Source: an uncultured Candidatus Melainabacteria bacterium
GTDB lineage: Bacteria > Cyanobacteriota > Vampirovibrionia > Gastranaerophilales > Gastranaerophilaceae
Assembly: GCA_934717745.1 (NCBI GenBank)
Contig: CAKUZB010000004.1
Span: 88,298-152,297 of the forward strand
DNA: 64,000 nucleotides
Reading direction: 5' to 3'
Shown here: positions 1-9,309 of the stretch, piece after piece
How positions within the stretch are numbered: position 1 is the first letter of the stretch
Layout: each line of letters opens with the position of its first letter
The notes under the pieces: generated by a model
Told to the model about the DNA's origin: nothing
What the model saw: only the letters and a program-made list of their open reading frames with translations
The model's database searches: none
Program-made: the position numbers and the translations under genes

Positions 1-196
1 AACTTATTATGAAGGCTTTATCTTCATTTGTTTTTACAAATTCTCTCATAAGCAAATCAAGAATTTGTTTTTTATTTTCTTGTGCTTCTAAAACCTCAAG
101 AATATTATCAACTTTAGATGTATCTGAGATTGTTTGTAATTTTGTAATAACTGTTAAAATTTCTGCTTTTAATTGAATTTTGTTAAGTTGTTCCAT
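1..196 (-). CDS. Hypothetical protein, truncated by window edge
   Basis: The reverse strand opens with an ATG at 196 and stays open to the window edge, giving at least 65 residues beginning MEQLNKIQLKAEILTV. The visible part is predicted mostly helical, rich in Lys, Glu, Leu and Ile, with no recognised motif. It starts 2 nt after the stop of the upstream zinc-finger gene (199..474), so the two are probably co-transcribed. The C-terminus is missing and no function can be assigned. Confidence 0.6.
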   Translation of the reverse strand, partial: MEQLNKIQLKAEILTVITKLQTISDTSKVDNILEVLEAQENKKQILDLLMREFVKTNEDKAFIIS

Positions 197-198
197 GA

Positions 199-474
199 CT
201 ATTTACTAATCCTCCAGATTGCATCAAGAACCTTTTGTGCTTCCGCTGATGGCATTCTGTCGTTTAGGATTAAATATTGAACAGCAATCATTGTACATTC
301 TGAACAAATATTTACTCCGGGACCTTTAACCATTTTTAACACTTCTGTGTTTGGTCTTCCGCAAAAACTACAATAAACTAAATCATTGTTTGCTGAATTT
401 GATGCTTCTGATTTAGCCTCTTTGTGTTCTTTGTGGGCTCTTTCGCCTAATTTTACAACTTTTTCTTCTGACAT
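199..474 (-). CDS. Small protein with a ClpX-type C4 zinc finger
   Basis: A 91-residue protein. A charged, probably disordered N-terminus (about 30 residues) is followed by CSFCGRPNTEVLKMVKGPG and then ICSEC, i.e. CxxC-x18-CxxC. This is the pattern of the N-terminal zinc-binding domain of ClpX, which dimerises and binds substrates or adaptors such as SspB. The AAA+ ATPase part of ClpX is absent, so this is a stand-alone zinc finger. A purine-rich SD (AGGGGA) precedes the ATG. The gene is upstream of, and almost touching, the truncated gene at the window edge. A ClpXP adaptor or decoy role is only inference from the domain. Confidence 0.75.
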   Translation of the reverse strand: MSEEKVVKLGERAHKEHKEAKSEASNSANNDLVYCSFCGRPNTEVLKMVKGPGVNICSECTMIAVQYLILNDRMPSAEAQKVLDAIWRISK

Positions 475-499
475 AATTGTCCCCTTTTTATATCTCTAT

Positions 500-516
500 T
501 GTAACTTAAATGTAAT
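500..516. promoter_or_regulatory. WalR/HLR1-like direct repeat
   Basis: TGTAAC-N5-TGTAAT, two TGTWAH half-sites 11 bp apart, in the divergent intergenic region between the zinc-finger gene (starts at 474, minus) and the TPR lipoprotein gene (starts at 581, plus). On the minus strand a TATAAA-like -10 lies between the repeat and the zinc-finger gene. It matches the WalR consensus TGTWAH-N5-TGTWAH; binding is inferred. Confidence 0.4.
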
Positions 517-580
517 TTTATTGCCAAATATTTAAATTTATTTTAAACTATTATTACATCACTTAATAAAGGGTACACTT

Positions 581-1180
581 ATGAAGAAAGCATTATTTTT
601 AATTACAATTTTAACTGTGGCAGTATTTTCAACAGCATGTATTAACAATATGGCTGTACAAGAACTTAATAACAAGGCTCTTGATTATATGAAAAAAGGC
701 GATTATGAGAATGCTATCAGTCGTTTTAAATCAAGTGCTGATTTAGACGGAAGTATTTTTGAAACACAATACAATTTAGCAGTTGCTTATACAGAAAATG
801 AAGATTACACTGAGGCAATTGAAACTTTTGAAAAAGCCATTGCTATTAAAAACGATTATCCTGCGTTGTATTATTCGATGGGTGTAATGTATGAAAACTA
901 TGCAAAAGATTTGTTTGCAGGTAATACAAAAGAACAGAAAGAAGCCTTAGAACAAAGAGAAGACGAAGATGACGTTACAGATGATGACGGTGAATATAAA
1001 CTTTCTGATGCTGAAATGCAAGATGTAAAAAAATATTATAATGAATCTGTAAGTGCATATTCTAAATATTTAGAATTATCACCAACAGCAACTGATGCTT
1101 CAGATGTTAATGCTAAAATTGATGAAATTAACGGTAAATTAGAAGTTTTAGATTCAGATACAGGTGTTGCAACTAACTAA
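581..1180 (+). CDS. TPR-repeat lipoprotein
   Basis: A 199-residue protein with a lipoprotein signal peptide: positive n-region MKK, hydrophobic core, then the lipobox-like FSTAC with Cys20 as the likely acylated residue. Two to three TPR units follow (about residues 26-110), with typical AxxxYxxGDYxxAIxxF spacing. An acidic insert sits around residues 115-145, followed by a last helix pair. It is probably anchored in the envelope as a protein-interaction scaffold. lgt, which acylates such lipobox cysteines, begins 2 nt after this stop, so the pair is an operon. An AAAGGG SD precedes the start. Confidence 0.85.
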   Translation: MKKALFLITILTVAVFSTACINNMAVQELNNKALDYMKKGDYENAISRFKSSADLDGSIFETQYNLAVAYTENEDYTEAIETFEKAIAIKNDYPALYYSMGVMYENYAKDLFAGNTKEQKEALEQREDEDDVTDDDGEYKLSDAEMQDVKKYYNESVSAYSKYLELSPTATDASDVNAKIDEINGKLEVLDSDTGVATN

Positions 1181-1182
1181 TC

Positions 1183-1986
1183 ATGATAATTTTAACTTCA
1201 CCCTCTGATATTGCTTTTACGATAAAAGGCTTTTCGGTTTATTACTATGGAATTTGCATGTCCCTTGCGTTGTTGGGTGGATTTTATTTGTCATATTTTA
1301 TTGCAAAAAAAGACTACAAGGAAATTGATACAGATATATTATATGATGTCATTACTGTTGCAATAATTGGTGGATTTTTATTTGCAAGGTTGTATTATTG
1401 CGGTGTAAATTTTGCTTATTATTCTCATCATATAAACGAGATTTTTAACTTTAGACAAGGCGGACTGGCAATTCATGGAGGATTGATTGGCGGAGTTATT
1501 TTTGGCTCTGTTTATGCTTATTTTAAGAAATATCCTGTTTTAAAATTAATGGATATATTTGCTTATGGATTACTTTTTGCTCAAGCCATTGGACGCTGGG
1601 GAAATTTCTTTAATAATGAGGCCTATGGTTTACCAGCACGTAAATTTATCGGAGTTTTTATTCCTGAAGCAAGTAGGATTGCGGGATATGAATTTTATAA
1701 ATATTTTCACCCAACATTTTTATATGAATCTATTTTAAATATTTTGGCTTTATTTGTGTTGTATTTTGTTATAAGAAATCTTAATAATCGCATAGATGGT
1801 TTAATTTTTGCCGGATATTTGATTTTATATTCGACAATCAGATTTATGGTCGAGGGGCTAAGATTAGATTGTATCGTAAATGTTGGTGCTTTTCATCTTC
1901 CTCAAATAGCCTCTGTCGTAACAATTATTTTTGCTATTTTATTTGTGATTTTATTGCATTTGAAACAAAAAAATAATGCCAAATGA
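1183..1986 (+). CDS. lgt: Prolipoprotein diacylglyceryl transferase
   Basis: A 267-residue polytopic membrane protein. Lgt transfers diacylglycerol from phosphatidylglycerol to the lipobox cysteine of prelipoproteins, the first step of lipoprotein maturation in the inner membrane. The family signature GRWGNFFNNEAYG is at residues 137-149, and the HGG motif with conserved His98 lies in GLAIHGGLIGG. About seven hydrophobic segments are visible and the length is normal. It follows the TPR lipoprotein gene with a 2-nt gap and ends in a terminator hairpin that overlaps its stop codon. Confidence 0.95.
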   Translation: MIILTSPSDIAFTIKGFSVYYYGICMSLALLGGFYLSYFIAKKDYKEIDTDILYDVITVAIIGGFLFARLYYCGVNFAYYSHHINEIFNFRQGGLAIHGGLIGGVIFGSVYAYFKKYPVLKLMDIFAYGLLFAQAIGRWGNFFNNEAYGLPARKFIGVFIPEASRIAGYEFYKYFHPTFLYESILNILALFVLYFVIRNLNNRIDGLIFAGYLILYSTIRFMVEGLRLDCIVNVGAFHLPQIASVVTIIFAILFVILLHLKQKNNAK

Positions 1987-2015
1987 TATATCATATAATG
2001 GCATTTATTTTTTTT
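1975..2015. terminator. Bidirectional rho-independent terminator
   Basis: Arms AATGCCA and TGGCATT separated by 17 nt that can also partly pair, followed on the plus strand by T-rich ATTTTTTTT. On the minus strand the same stem is followed by ATTTTTTT. It overlaps the lgt stop codon and separates lgt from the convergent histidine kinase gene, so it probably serves both. Confidence 0.7.
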
Positions 2016-2042
2016 AGTCGTTAAATTTTATCTATATTTTAT

Positions 2043-3950
2043 TTATCTTTTTTCAAAAGATATTTCCCAACCGTCTGAGTTTTTATTTTCTGTTTCAATT
2101 TGTTTAACTTCGTTATTTTCAATTTGTTCAGTCGGCATTTCATCTGTATTTTTTTGTGTGTCTTCGTCTTCTACAGGCGGATTGATTGGTAATCTAAAGC
2201 CAAAAGTAGAGCCTTCTCCAAGTTTTGAGTAAACAAAAACTTGACCTTGGTGATGTTTTTCGACTGAAATTTTTACAAGGTGTAAGCCAAGTCCTGTGCC
2301 TTTGATTGAGTGAGTTTGAGTTTCAACTCTAAAGAATCTGTCAAAGACTTTGTCTAAATATTCTTCTGCAATACCTTGTCCTTGGTCTTCTACGCTAACC
2401 TCGACATAATCGCCTACTCTTGCACGTTCTGCTCTGATTTTAATTCGTTTTCCGTCAGGTGAATATTTTATCGCATTTGACACAATATTAGCAATAACAC
2501 GTCTGATACTGTCTTTGTTGAATGGAATTTCCGGTAAGTCCGGCTCTTTTATTACAGAAATTGTCAAGTTGTGTTCTGATGCAAGAATCTTCATCTCATC
2601 AACTACGTCTTCAATTACAGGCATAATATCTTGTTTTGTTTTTTCAAGTTTAATGTTTTGTGATTCGTATCTTGAAAAGTCTAGAATATCGTTAACCATT
2701 CTGTTTAAACGAATGATTTCTTGATTCATTACACCGATGAATTCTTTTTGAGTATTGAAATCAAAGTCGTTTCCGTAGTTATAAAGAGTATCAATATAAC
2801 TTCTAAGGACTGTAACTGGAGTTCTTAATTCGTGCGAAACGTTAGAAATGAAGTGAGAGCGTAAGTTATCCATTTCTTTTTCTTTCGTAACGTCAATTAA
2901 TACGATAATGTAGCCGACATATTCTTTGTTAACTGTGAACATTGGCGACATAACGGCTTTTATAACTCTTTGATTTACCTCAATATTAAATGCTAAAGGA
3001 CGTTGCTCCATTATATCCAGTGGAGTGTCTTTAAATTGGTTAATTCTTTCTTTAAAGCACATCTCTCCGTTTGTATCGCAGTATTGTTGAATTTTAGTTT
3101 TCAAAATTTCGTTTGGTTTTACGTCTAGAAGATGTTGGGCATGTTCATTAATTAAAATTACGTTATCGTAATTGTCGCAAACTACAACACCATTTGCAAT
3201 ACAAGTCAAAATTGCTTCCAATTTATTTTTTTCAAGCGTTAATTGACCGACGTTTTGTTCTTCATATTTATGAAGTCTTGTTGACATGTCATTAAAAGCA
3301 TCAAACAGTTGTTTTGCTTCTTTACTCATACCCTGTGATTCAACTTTGATACCAAAAGTGCCTGATGAAATTTGTTTAACCCCGTCTTGTAAAAGTTTTA
3401 ATTCTTTTGTTGTAAGAATTGTATGAGCAAGCATTACAAGAACTATTAAGCCCCAAGTTAATGCAAATACCATAATAAGCGAAGTTGTTGTTGTATCAGT
3501 AATTTCTCCAATAATAGAACCCGATAAACCTACAATTACAGAGCCTACGGTTTGAGATTTTGCACCGTATTTTAAAATCATAGGCGAACTAACAACAATT
3601 TTTGCAGTTTCTGCTCTTTTTGCGTAATCTTCTTCGCTTGAATAGATTGTTCTTGAGTCTACATCTTTAAATTCAATAAACGCAATGTCATCATTACTGC
3701 CTAATATTGACAACGAATGAGAACGTAAAGTGTCGTATTTGCTTAATTCCGGAATATCTTTTGTTATTTCAACAGATTCTATAGCAAGTGTTTTTGAGAT
3801 AATTTGCCCAAAGTTTTTGTAACCAAAATCAAGGTCTTTTTTAATTTTATTTACGGCAAAACAAGTAAGACAAAGCATTACTATCGTAGTCGATAGTAAC
3901 CCTAAAATAATCAGACGATTTTGAGTTGTCATACTTTTTATCCCATTCAT
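2043..3950 (-). CDS. WalK/NblS-like sensor histidine kinase
   Basis: A 635-residue membrane kinase. TM1 is at about 13-33, an extracytoplasmic sensor region at 35-155, TM2 at 157-180, HAMP at 181-232, PAS at 244-356, HisKA with phospho-acceptor His373 in NVSHELRTP, and HATPase_c at about 470-590 with N box NIVSNAIKYSPDG and G boxes DQGQGIAEE and GTGLGLHLVK. A long acidic/Asn-rich tail follows. The domain order and length match WalK (Firmicutes) and NblS/Hik33 (Cyanobacteria), which control envelope and stress regulons. No regulator is adjacent; the OmpR-type regulator at 41383 is a candidate partner. TATAAT lies exactly 6 nt before the ATG, suggesting a leaderless transcript; an alternative ATG at 3932 has a GGGA upstream. 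Confidence 0.9.
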   Translation of the reverse strand: MNGIKSMTTQNRLIILGLLSTTIVMLCLTCFAVNKIKKDLDFGYKNFGQIISKTLAIESVEITKDIPELSKYDTLRSHSLSILGSNDDIAFIEFKDVDSRTIYSSEEDYAKRAETAKIVVSSPMILKYGAKSQTVGSVIVGLSGSIIGEITDTTTTSLIMVFALTWGLIVLVMLAHTILTTKELKLLQDGVKQISSGTFGIKVESQGMSKEAKQLFDAFNDMSTRLHKYEEQNVGQLTLEKNKLEAILTCIANGVVVCDNYDNVILINEHAQHLLDVKPNEILKTKIQQYCDTNGEMCFKERINQFKDTPLDIMEQRPLAFNIEVNQRVIKAVMSPMFTVNKEYVGYIIVLIDVTKEKEMDNLRSHFISNVSHELRTPVTVLRSYIDTLYNYGNDFDFNTQKEFIGVMNQEIIRLNRMVNDILDFSRYESQNIKLEKTKQDIMPVIEDVVDEMKILASEHNLTISVIKEPDLPEIPFNKDSIRRVIANIVSNAIKYSPDGKRIKIRAERARVGDYVEVSVEDQGQGIAEEYLDKVFDRFFRVETQTHSIKGTGLGLHLVKISVEKHHQGQVFVYSKLGEGSTFGFRLPINPPVEDEDTQKNTDEMPTEQIENNEVKQIETENKNSDGWEISFEKR

Positions 3951-3962
3951 ATATAAATTATA
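3948..3962 (-). promoter_or_regulatory. TATAAT-N6-ATG leaderless-type promoter (kinase gene)
   Basis: On the minus strand TATAAT (3962-3957) is followed by TTATAT and then the ATG at 3950-3948. If transcription starts 7 nt after the -10 hexamer, the first nucleotide is the A of the start codon. A TTGCCC sequence sits 17 nt upstream of the -10. No SD can precede the first ATG. Four other genes here show the same geometry. Confidence 0.55.
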
Positions 3963-3993
3963 TCATGCACGAAGATAATGGGCAAATAATATT

Positions 3994-4551
3994 TTAAACT
4001 GTTTCGGTAGCATTTTTAGTTTCTAAAATTGCAGTTGGTTCATCATCGTCAGTAATGCCTTTGTCTACTTCCAAAATCTTAGCAAGAGTTTTTGCATCAC
4101 CTTTTAATTTAAAGTATTCCGCAAATTTCGGAGTAGTTTTAATATTAAAAGAACGCCCGTTTTTATCTTTGTGTCTTGAAATTAAATCCATATCTAAAAG
4201 GACTTTTACGTGCTCATAGGCATTTGCACCACGAATTTCTTTCAAATAAGATTGTCTGATTGGCTCTTTTAATGCGATAACTGTTAAAGTTTTTAGTACA
4301 GCAGGTTTTAAATCAACAGGGCAAAGTTTTTCAACAATGTCCATGTGTTCGGCTTTCACTTGTAAAATATATCCGTTTTCGTCATCAATTTCTAAAGCAC
4401 CTTCTCTTGCAGAATAATCCATAATAAGTTCCAGCATTGCTTCTTCAATGCGGTCATTATCTTCTCCTAATATTTCTGCAATTTCTTCTGTTTGAAGTGC
4501 TTTTCCGGTTGTAAAAAGTACGGCTTCAATTCTAGCCTTCAGTTGTTCCAT
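3994..4551 (-). CDS. scpB: Condensin subunit ScpB
   Basis: A 185-residue kleisin-associated winged-helix protein. ScpB binds ScpA and with Smc forms the condensin that compacts and segregates the chromosome. The sequence has the typical tandem winged-helix layout, with the family-like stretches EAVLFTTGKAL near the N-terminus, IALKEPIRQSYLKEIRG in the middle and GRSFNIKTTPKFAEYF toward the end. Its start overlaps the end of scpA by about 20 nt, as expected for translational coupling. Gene order smc-scpA-scpB is compact on the minus strand. Length is normal, with a short acidic C-terminal tail. Confidence 0.92.
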   Translation of the reverse strand: MEQLKARIEAVLFTTGKALQTEEIAEILGEDNDRIEEAMLELIMDYSAREGALEIDDENGYILQVKAEHMDIVEKLCPVDLKPAVLKTLTVIALKEPIRQSYLKEIRGANAYEHVKVLLDMDLISRHKDKNGRSFNIKTTPKFAEYFKLKGDAKTLAKILEVDKGITDDDEPTAILETKNATETV

Positions 4552-5305
4552 CTGCTTTCACCACGTATAAATCTGAATAAAAATTGTCTTGTTCCAAGTC
4601 GCATTTGCCGTCTGCGGTTAAAAATAATACCGCAATGTATGCTGAAACTTTATCCATACCAATTGAAACAAGTTCATTAATTTCAACTTTTTCTTCTTTT
4701 ATGAATATTTTTTCTAATTTTGCTTGAATTGCAAGTACAGAATTTTCAATAAATTCTTCGTGTGCAATATTTACAATATCTTCTGCTGTTAAGTTTGCAT
4801 AAGAACGAACATGTCTTTTTGCTCTTTCTTGTGCTTGTTTTAGTGAATGTTTCTTTTCTAATTTGTGATAAAACTCTAATTGTCTAATCAAATCTTGCAA
4901 CGTAACGTTACGATTTCGATTTAATTTTACGCTAGAACGTCTTTGTAAAACCTCACTAAAAGAAATAACATTGTTTGTTGGAGGTGTATAATCTTCAATG
5001 ATAGCATCATCTTCAAACCTGTCATCTTCAATGTATTCCTCTGTAAAATCGTCCATTGTGATTCCGGCAAGAACATTTGATTTGATTTTTAATAGAATAG
5101 AAGCAAACAATAATGTTGTGCTTGTTGTTCTAAGGTTTTGTGCTTTCATCTCGAATAAGTGCGACAAATATTTATCTGTAACATCAATAATATCAATGTT
5201 CCAAGGGTCAATTTTACCTGATTTTGCCATTTGCACAAGGATTTCAATACCCTCTGCTTGTTGCGGTTTATGTTCTAAGTTATTATAAATAAATGCTTCT
5301 GCCAT
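4532..5305 (-). CDS. scpA: Condensin kleisin subunit ScpA
   Basis: A 257-residue kleisin. ScpA bridges the Smc head domains and recruits ScpB. The N-terminal motif GIEILVQMAKSGKIDPWNIDI followed by ITDKYLSHL-like sequence (here DVTDKYLSHLFEM) is diagnostic of ScpA/Rec8 N-domains; the C-terminal winged helix ends near FLTADGKCDLEQDNFYSDL. It begins 3 nt after the smc stop and overlaps scpB, so the three genes are one operon. Length is normal. Confidence 0.93.
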   Translation of the reverse strand: MAEAFIYNNLEHKPQQAEGIEILVQMAKSGKIDPWNIDIIDVTDKYLSHLFEMKAQNLRTTSTTLLFASILLKIKSNVLAGITMDDFTEEYIEDDRFEDDAIIEDYTPPTNNVISFSEVLQRRSSVKLNRNRNVTLQDLIRQLEFYHKLEKKHSLKQAQERAKRHVRSYANLTAEDIVNIAHEEFIENSVLAIQAKLEKIFIKEEKVEINELVSIGMDKVSAYIAVLFLTADGKCDLEQDNFYSDLYVVKADGTTEG

Positions 5306-5308
5306 AAT

Positions 5309-8300
5309 CTATTTCTCGTCGTTTAACAGTCCTGTTATTTTTGTGATACCTTTTTCTTTTTGAGTAACCCCAACTATCCTATCTCCTGATTGTATCATAG
5401 GTTTACGGTGGCTAACTACTATAAATTGCGTATTTTTCGATTGTTGTACAATCAAATTAGCCAATTTTTCAACGTTAATACCATCTAAACTTTGGTCAAC
5501 TTCGTCAAAGGCGTAAAATGGTGCAGGCAGGTATTTTTGAATTGCAAATACAAATGCAAGTGCTGTGATTGATTTTTCGCCTCCTGACATACTTTCCAAT
5601 CTTTGCAATTTTTTATCTCTTGGTTGAGCATCGATTGTTAAACCGCCTTGGAATGGTTCTTCAGGGTTTTCTAAAATTAATGTACCCTCACCGCCGGCTA
5701 ATTCTCTGAAAACTTCCTTGAAGTGAATGTTTATGTTGTTGTAAGTTTTCATAAACGCTTCTTTCTTCAATTGTTCGTAGCCGTCCATACGCTCAAGGAT
5801 TTGTTTGCGTTCTTTTGAAAGTGTTTCGATTTGTTCTTTCATTTCTGTTTGACGGTTTAAAACTCTTTCGTATTCGTCAATTGCACGCATATTTACTGCT
5901 CCGAGTTCGTCCATTTTCTTTTGAAGTCTTTGGATTTTTGATGTAATTTCTTCAATAGAAATTGTTGACGGCTCTAGGTTTTCAATTTTTAAGCCTGAGG
6001 CTTCAAGTTCTTGTCTTGCAGTTTCTAATTGTGGTTCAAGTTCACGTCTTCTTGCTTTGAAAGACTCTACTTGTTCTGCTATTTTTTCAATATCTGATTC
6101 TTTTAAGTGTTTTTGTTTTTCAAGTTCAAGGACTTCGCCATTAATTTTATCTCTTTCTTGTAAAAGTTCTTTTAATTGGCTTGTAATAACCTCAATATCA
6201 TCGTTTAAGGCTTCTAATTGTTCGTTCAGACGTACAATTTCTTCTTTTGCGATATTTTTATCTGAGTTATATTTTTCGTTATTCTTTTTGATATTTGTGA
6301 TTTCTTCATAACGAGTGTTTATAATTGATTCGTCGAAAGAAATTTCTCGGTTAAATTCATTGATTGCGTTATTTGCAGTCATTTTGTTTAATTCTAAGTG
6401 TTTTATATCGCTTTCAACCGCTTCAGTTTTTTCTTTTAATTCTTTTAAAGTGTCGCTATCAATCATTTTTTCTACTTCTTCAATTTCTGATTGAATATCA
6501 AGAAGTATTGAATGAAGTTCAATATCACGTTCTTCAAGTTTATCAAGTTTATTTGAAATTTTTTCTACGTTTGGCGATTCTGTTTTGATAAAATCAGTTG
6601 TTTCTTTTAATTTTGTTTCACTTTCTTCTGCGTTTGTCATGAAACGTTTAAAGTCGGCTTTTGCTTCGCTTAAGGCAGTAATTGTTTCTGAATAATCCAT
6701 TCTAACTTTTGACAATTTATTTTCAATGTTAGATTTTTCTTCTATTGATTTAGCATAGGCTTCATCTAATTCTTTTTGTTTGATTTTTAATTTTTCAAGT
6801 TCAACGTCATCGTTTTGGCTGAATTTTGGACCGGAACGTCTTGCTTTACCGCCGGTAATAGAACCTGTTTTTTCGTAAATTTCACCGCTTAGAGTAACCA
6901 TACGATATTTACCCATAAGTTTTCTTGCAACATTTTCGTTTTCAACAACAAGTGTTTCTCCGACTGCGTAGAAAAAGGCGTCTAAATACAGGTCATCAAA
7001 ATCAATCAAATTAATTGCAAAATCAACTACACCTGATTCTTTTGGTAAATTCAAACTTGTAGGGCATTTTCTAATTTTGTTTAATGGTACAAATGTCGCT
7101 CTGCCTGCACCACTTGATTTTAAGACTTCAATTGCTGATGATGCTACATATTCGTTTTCTACAACGATGTGTTCCATTCTTCCGCCGATTGCGGTTTCCA
7201 AAGCAAGTGCATATTCTTTATCAACAGTACCTAATTTTACGATTGGTGCATGAACACCTTTTATATTTGAACTCATTACATATTCAACTGCGTAATTTGA
7301 ATTTGCTTGTTGAACTTCTTTTTGAGTTTGCAACTTAGTTATGCTTTTATATAAAGCATTTTTTTGGAAGTTGATGTCTTCAATTTCGTTTTTGTTTGTT
7401 TGAGTGTCGTTCATTAATTTTGTTTGAACGATTTTTAAATCTTCAATTTCTTTCTCAAGATTTTTAATTTCTAATTCACGTTTGTCTTTTTCTGTGTCAA
7501 ATTCGGATTTGAATTTTTCAAGCATTTCAAGAGTCTGACGTGATTGTTCAAGTTTTTCTTTTAGATTTTTTAAGTCATTTTCTAAAGGTAATTTTTCTTG
7601 AAGAAGTTTGTTTTCAGTATCTTTTAACTCATCTTTTTTATTTCTTAATGCGTTAATTTTTTCGACATATTGGTCTGCGGTTTGATTAAGACCTGTCATT
7701 TCTTCTAGAATTTTCTTTAATTCTTCATTCTTAGTTTTTATATCATTTTCAATGATTTGAATTTCGTCATTTTTAAGACCAATTTTTAATTTTGTGTCTT
7801 CAATTTTTTTCTTTTGGTTTTCAATACCGTTTTTAGCATTTTCAATTTGTTTTAATCCATCTGAAATTTGCTTTTCAGCATAAGTAATTGCATTGTTCTT
7901 TCTATCAATTGAACCTTTTAATTCTTCGGCTTTTCTTTGAAGTTCAATTTGTTTATCTTCACCTTTTTCTTTCGCTTCTTTTGCAACTTGGTCATATTTT
8001 TCTTTGATAAGTTTTAATTTTTCGCTGGTATCTGTAAGTTCAACTTCAGCAAGTTTTTTCTTTTTTCCAAACTCAAGTATATTTTCGTGGGCTTTTTCAA
8101 GGTTTCTTTTAATATCAAAGAATTTTACAGCATTAATTTGACTTTCGTAGCCTGCCTTTTCTTCTTTGTATTTTTGATATTTTAATGCAACTTCTCTTTC
8201 TTCTTCCAATTGTTGCATTCTGCCTTCAATCTCTGTCAAAATAAAGTTTGTTTTTTCGACTCTGTCTTCAACAGTATCAAGTTCTTTCTTTGCCTTGTCT

Positions 8301-8806
8301 ATTTTTGTGTTGAAATCATCAACTCCGGAAATTTCGTCGATAATCTTTCTTCTATCGCAAGGTGTACTGTTTGTGATTGTCATAACGTCGGCTTGCATGA
8401 TAACGTTGTAACTATTTGGGGTGATGTTGTATTTTTCCAGTAGTAAATGTACATCTGTTAAGGTTGAAACGCTGTCGTTAATGTAGAAAGTGCTTAAATA
8501 TTGACCATTTGAGGCTTTTTTAAGTCTTCTTGCAACAGAAAAATCAGGTTCGTTTTCAAGTCCTGAGAATGTAACCTTAACTTTTGCTTCGTTTTTATTT
8601 GTGTAGGTAGAAATCAAATGCCCAAGTCTTTCGGCACGTAGGGTTCTGGTTGTGGCAAGACCAAGTGCGAACAATACACTGTCAATGATATTGCTCTTTC
8701 CTGAACCGTTTGGACCTGAAATAGTTGTAAAACCTTCAAGTAGAGGTAAATCAACTTTTCTTGCCATCGACTTAAAATTATCAATTTCAAGTTGTTTTAT
8801 GTACAT
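5309..8806 (-). CDS. smc: Chromosome condensation ATPase Smc
   Basis: About 1165 residues. The N-terminal ABC head carries Walker A GPNGSGKSN. A long coiled coil follows, then the hinge around the middle (GVHAPIVKLGTVDKEY ... ALETAIGGRMEHIVVE), a second coiled coil, and the C-terminal head with ABC signature SMSGGEKS and Walker B FYAFDEVDQSLDG. It forms the Smc-ScpAB condensin that organises and segregates the chromosome. I choose the ATG at 8806 (MYIKQLEIDNFKS) rather than the in-frame TTG at 8818, because TAGGA lies at good spacing before the ATG and Smc proteins normally start at this point. It is first of the smc-scpA-scpB operon. Confidence 0.95.
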   Translation of the reverse strand: MYIKQLEIDNFKSMARKVDLPLLEGFTTISGPNGSGKSNIIDSVLFALGLATTRTLRAERLGHLISTYTNKNEAKVKVTFSGLENEPDFSVARRLKKASNGQYLSTFYINDSVSTLTDVHLLLEKYNITPNSYNVIMQADVMTITNSTPCDRRKIIDEISGVDDFNTKIDKAKKELDTVEDRVEKTNFILTEIEGRMQQLEEEREVALKYQKYKEEKAGYESQINAVKFFDIKRNLEKAHENILEFGKKKKLAEVELTDTSEKLKLIKEKYDQVAKEAKEKGEDKQIELQRKAEELKGSIDRKNNAITYAEKQISDGLKQIENAKNGIENQKKKIEDTKLKIGLKNDEIQIIENDIKTKNEELKKILEEMTGLNQTADQYVEKINALRNKKDELKDTENKLLQEKLPLENDLKNLKEKLEQSRQTLEMLEKFKSEFDTEKDKRELEIKNLEKEIEDLKIVQTKLMNDTQTNKNEIEDINFQKNALYKSITKLQTQKEVQQANSNYAVEYVMSSNIKGVHAPIVKLGTVDKEYALALETAIGGRMEHIVVENEYVASSAIEVLKSSGAGRATFVPLNKIRKCPTSLNLPKESGVVDFAINLIDFDDLYLDAFFYAVGETLVVENENVARKLMGKYRMVTLSGEIYEKTGSITGGKARRSGPKFSQNDDVELEKLKIKQKELDEAYAKSIEEKSNIENKLSKVRMDYSETITALSEAKADFKRFMTNAEESETKLKETTDFIKTESPNVEKISNKLDKLEERDIELHSILLDIQSEIEEVEKMIDSDTLKELKEKTEAVESDIKHLELNKMTANNAINEFNREISFDESIINTRYEEITNIKKNNEKYNSDKNIAKEEIVRLNEQLEALNDDIEVITSQLKELLQERDKINGEVLELEKQKHLKESDIEKIAEQVESFKARRRELEPQLETARQELEASGLKIENLEPSTISIEEITSKIQRLQKKMDELGAVNMRAIDEYERVLNRQTEMKEQIETLSKERKQILERMDGYEQLKKEAFMKTYNNINIHFKEVFRELAGGEGTLILENPEEPFQGGLTIDAQPRDKKLQRLESMSGGEKSITALAFVFAIQKYLPAPFYAFDEVDQSLDGINVEKLANLIVQQSKNTQFIVVSHRKPMIQSGDRIVGVTQKEKGITKITGLLNDEK

Positions 8807-8865
8807 ATTCCTACCCAAGTATACTTTGTTTTATTAAATAACAATAACAAGGGCATGTCAAATCA

Positions 8866-9309
8866 TTAAGATTTTTTCATTACTTTTTCAAAAACTTCCG
8901 AAAATGAAATTATTGGTTCAAGTCTGTATCCACAATTTTTTGAAAGAGAACCGCCCATCATAAAAAGTTCCTCTTGAGGGTAACGCCTGCAAATTGCAGG
9001 ACGGTTTCTGTGTATTTTACATTTTTTTGTAACTTCGTCTTGCATTGTACACGAAAAAATTAATCCAATTTCATCTTTGTCAATGACTTCTAAATAGGTG
9101 TAAAAACTGTGTAAAAGTTGCAATCTCTCAAACGTTTTTTCGTCTTTGATTACATTTTTACCATGTTTTACATAAATATGTTTGCAACATTCTCCGCAAC
9201 ATTTACACTTTCCTGTTCTGTAGTAATGTTTTCTTAAAATTTTTGTATATATAAATTTTTTCAAAATTTTTGCATAATGATAAGTTTTTACGATGAACGT
9301 TGAATACAT
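8866..9309 (-). CDS. YkgJ-type (UPF0153) cysteine-cluster protein
   Basis: A 147-residue protein with the cysteine pattern of the YkgJ/UPF0153 zinc- or iron-chelating family: CKCCGECCKHIYV at about residues 36-48, then later CTMQDEVTKKCKIHRNRPAICRRYP, and a last cysteine near NCGYRLEP. The family is thought to bind metal; its reaction is unknown. The N-terminal 35 residues are basic and aromatic. Its start overlaps the end of the upstream TPR gene by 22 nt, so the two are translationally coupled and may act together. Confidence 0.8.
   Translation of the reverse strand: MYSTFIVKTYHYAKILKKFIYTKILRKHYYRTGKCKCCGECCKHIYVKHGKNVIKDEKTFERLQLLHSFYTYLEVIDKDEIGLIFSCTMQDEVTKKCKIHRNRPAICRRYPQEELFMMGGSLSKNCGYRLEPIISFSEVFEKVMKKS

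Noticed and set aside
8806..8818. Smc starting at TTG 8818
   Set aside because: ATG 8806 has a TAGGA SD and gives the conserved MYIKQLEI-type N-terminus.
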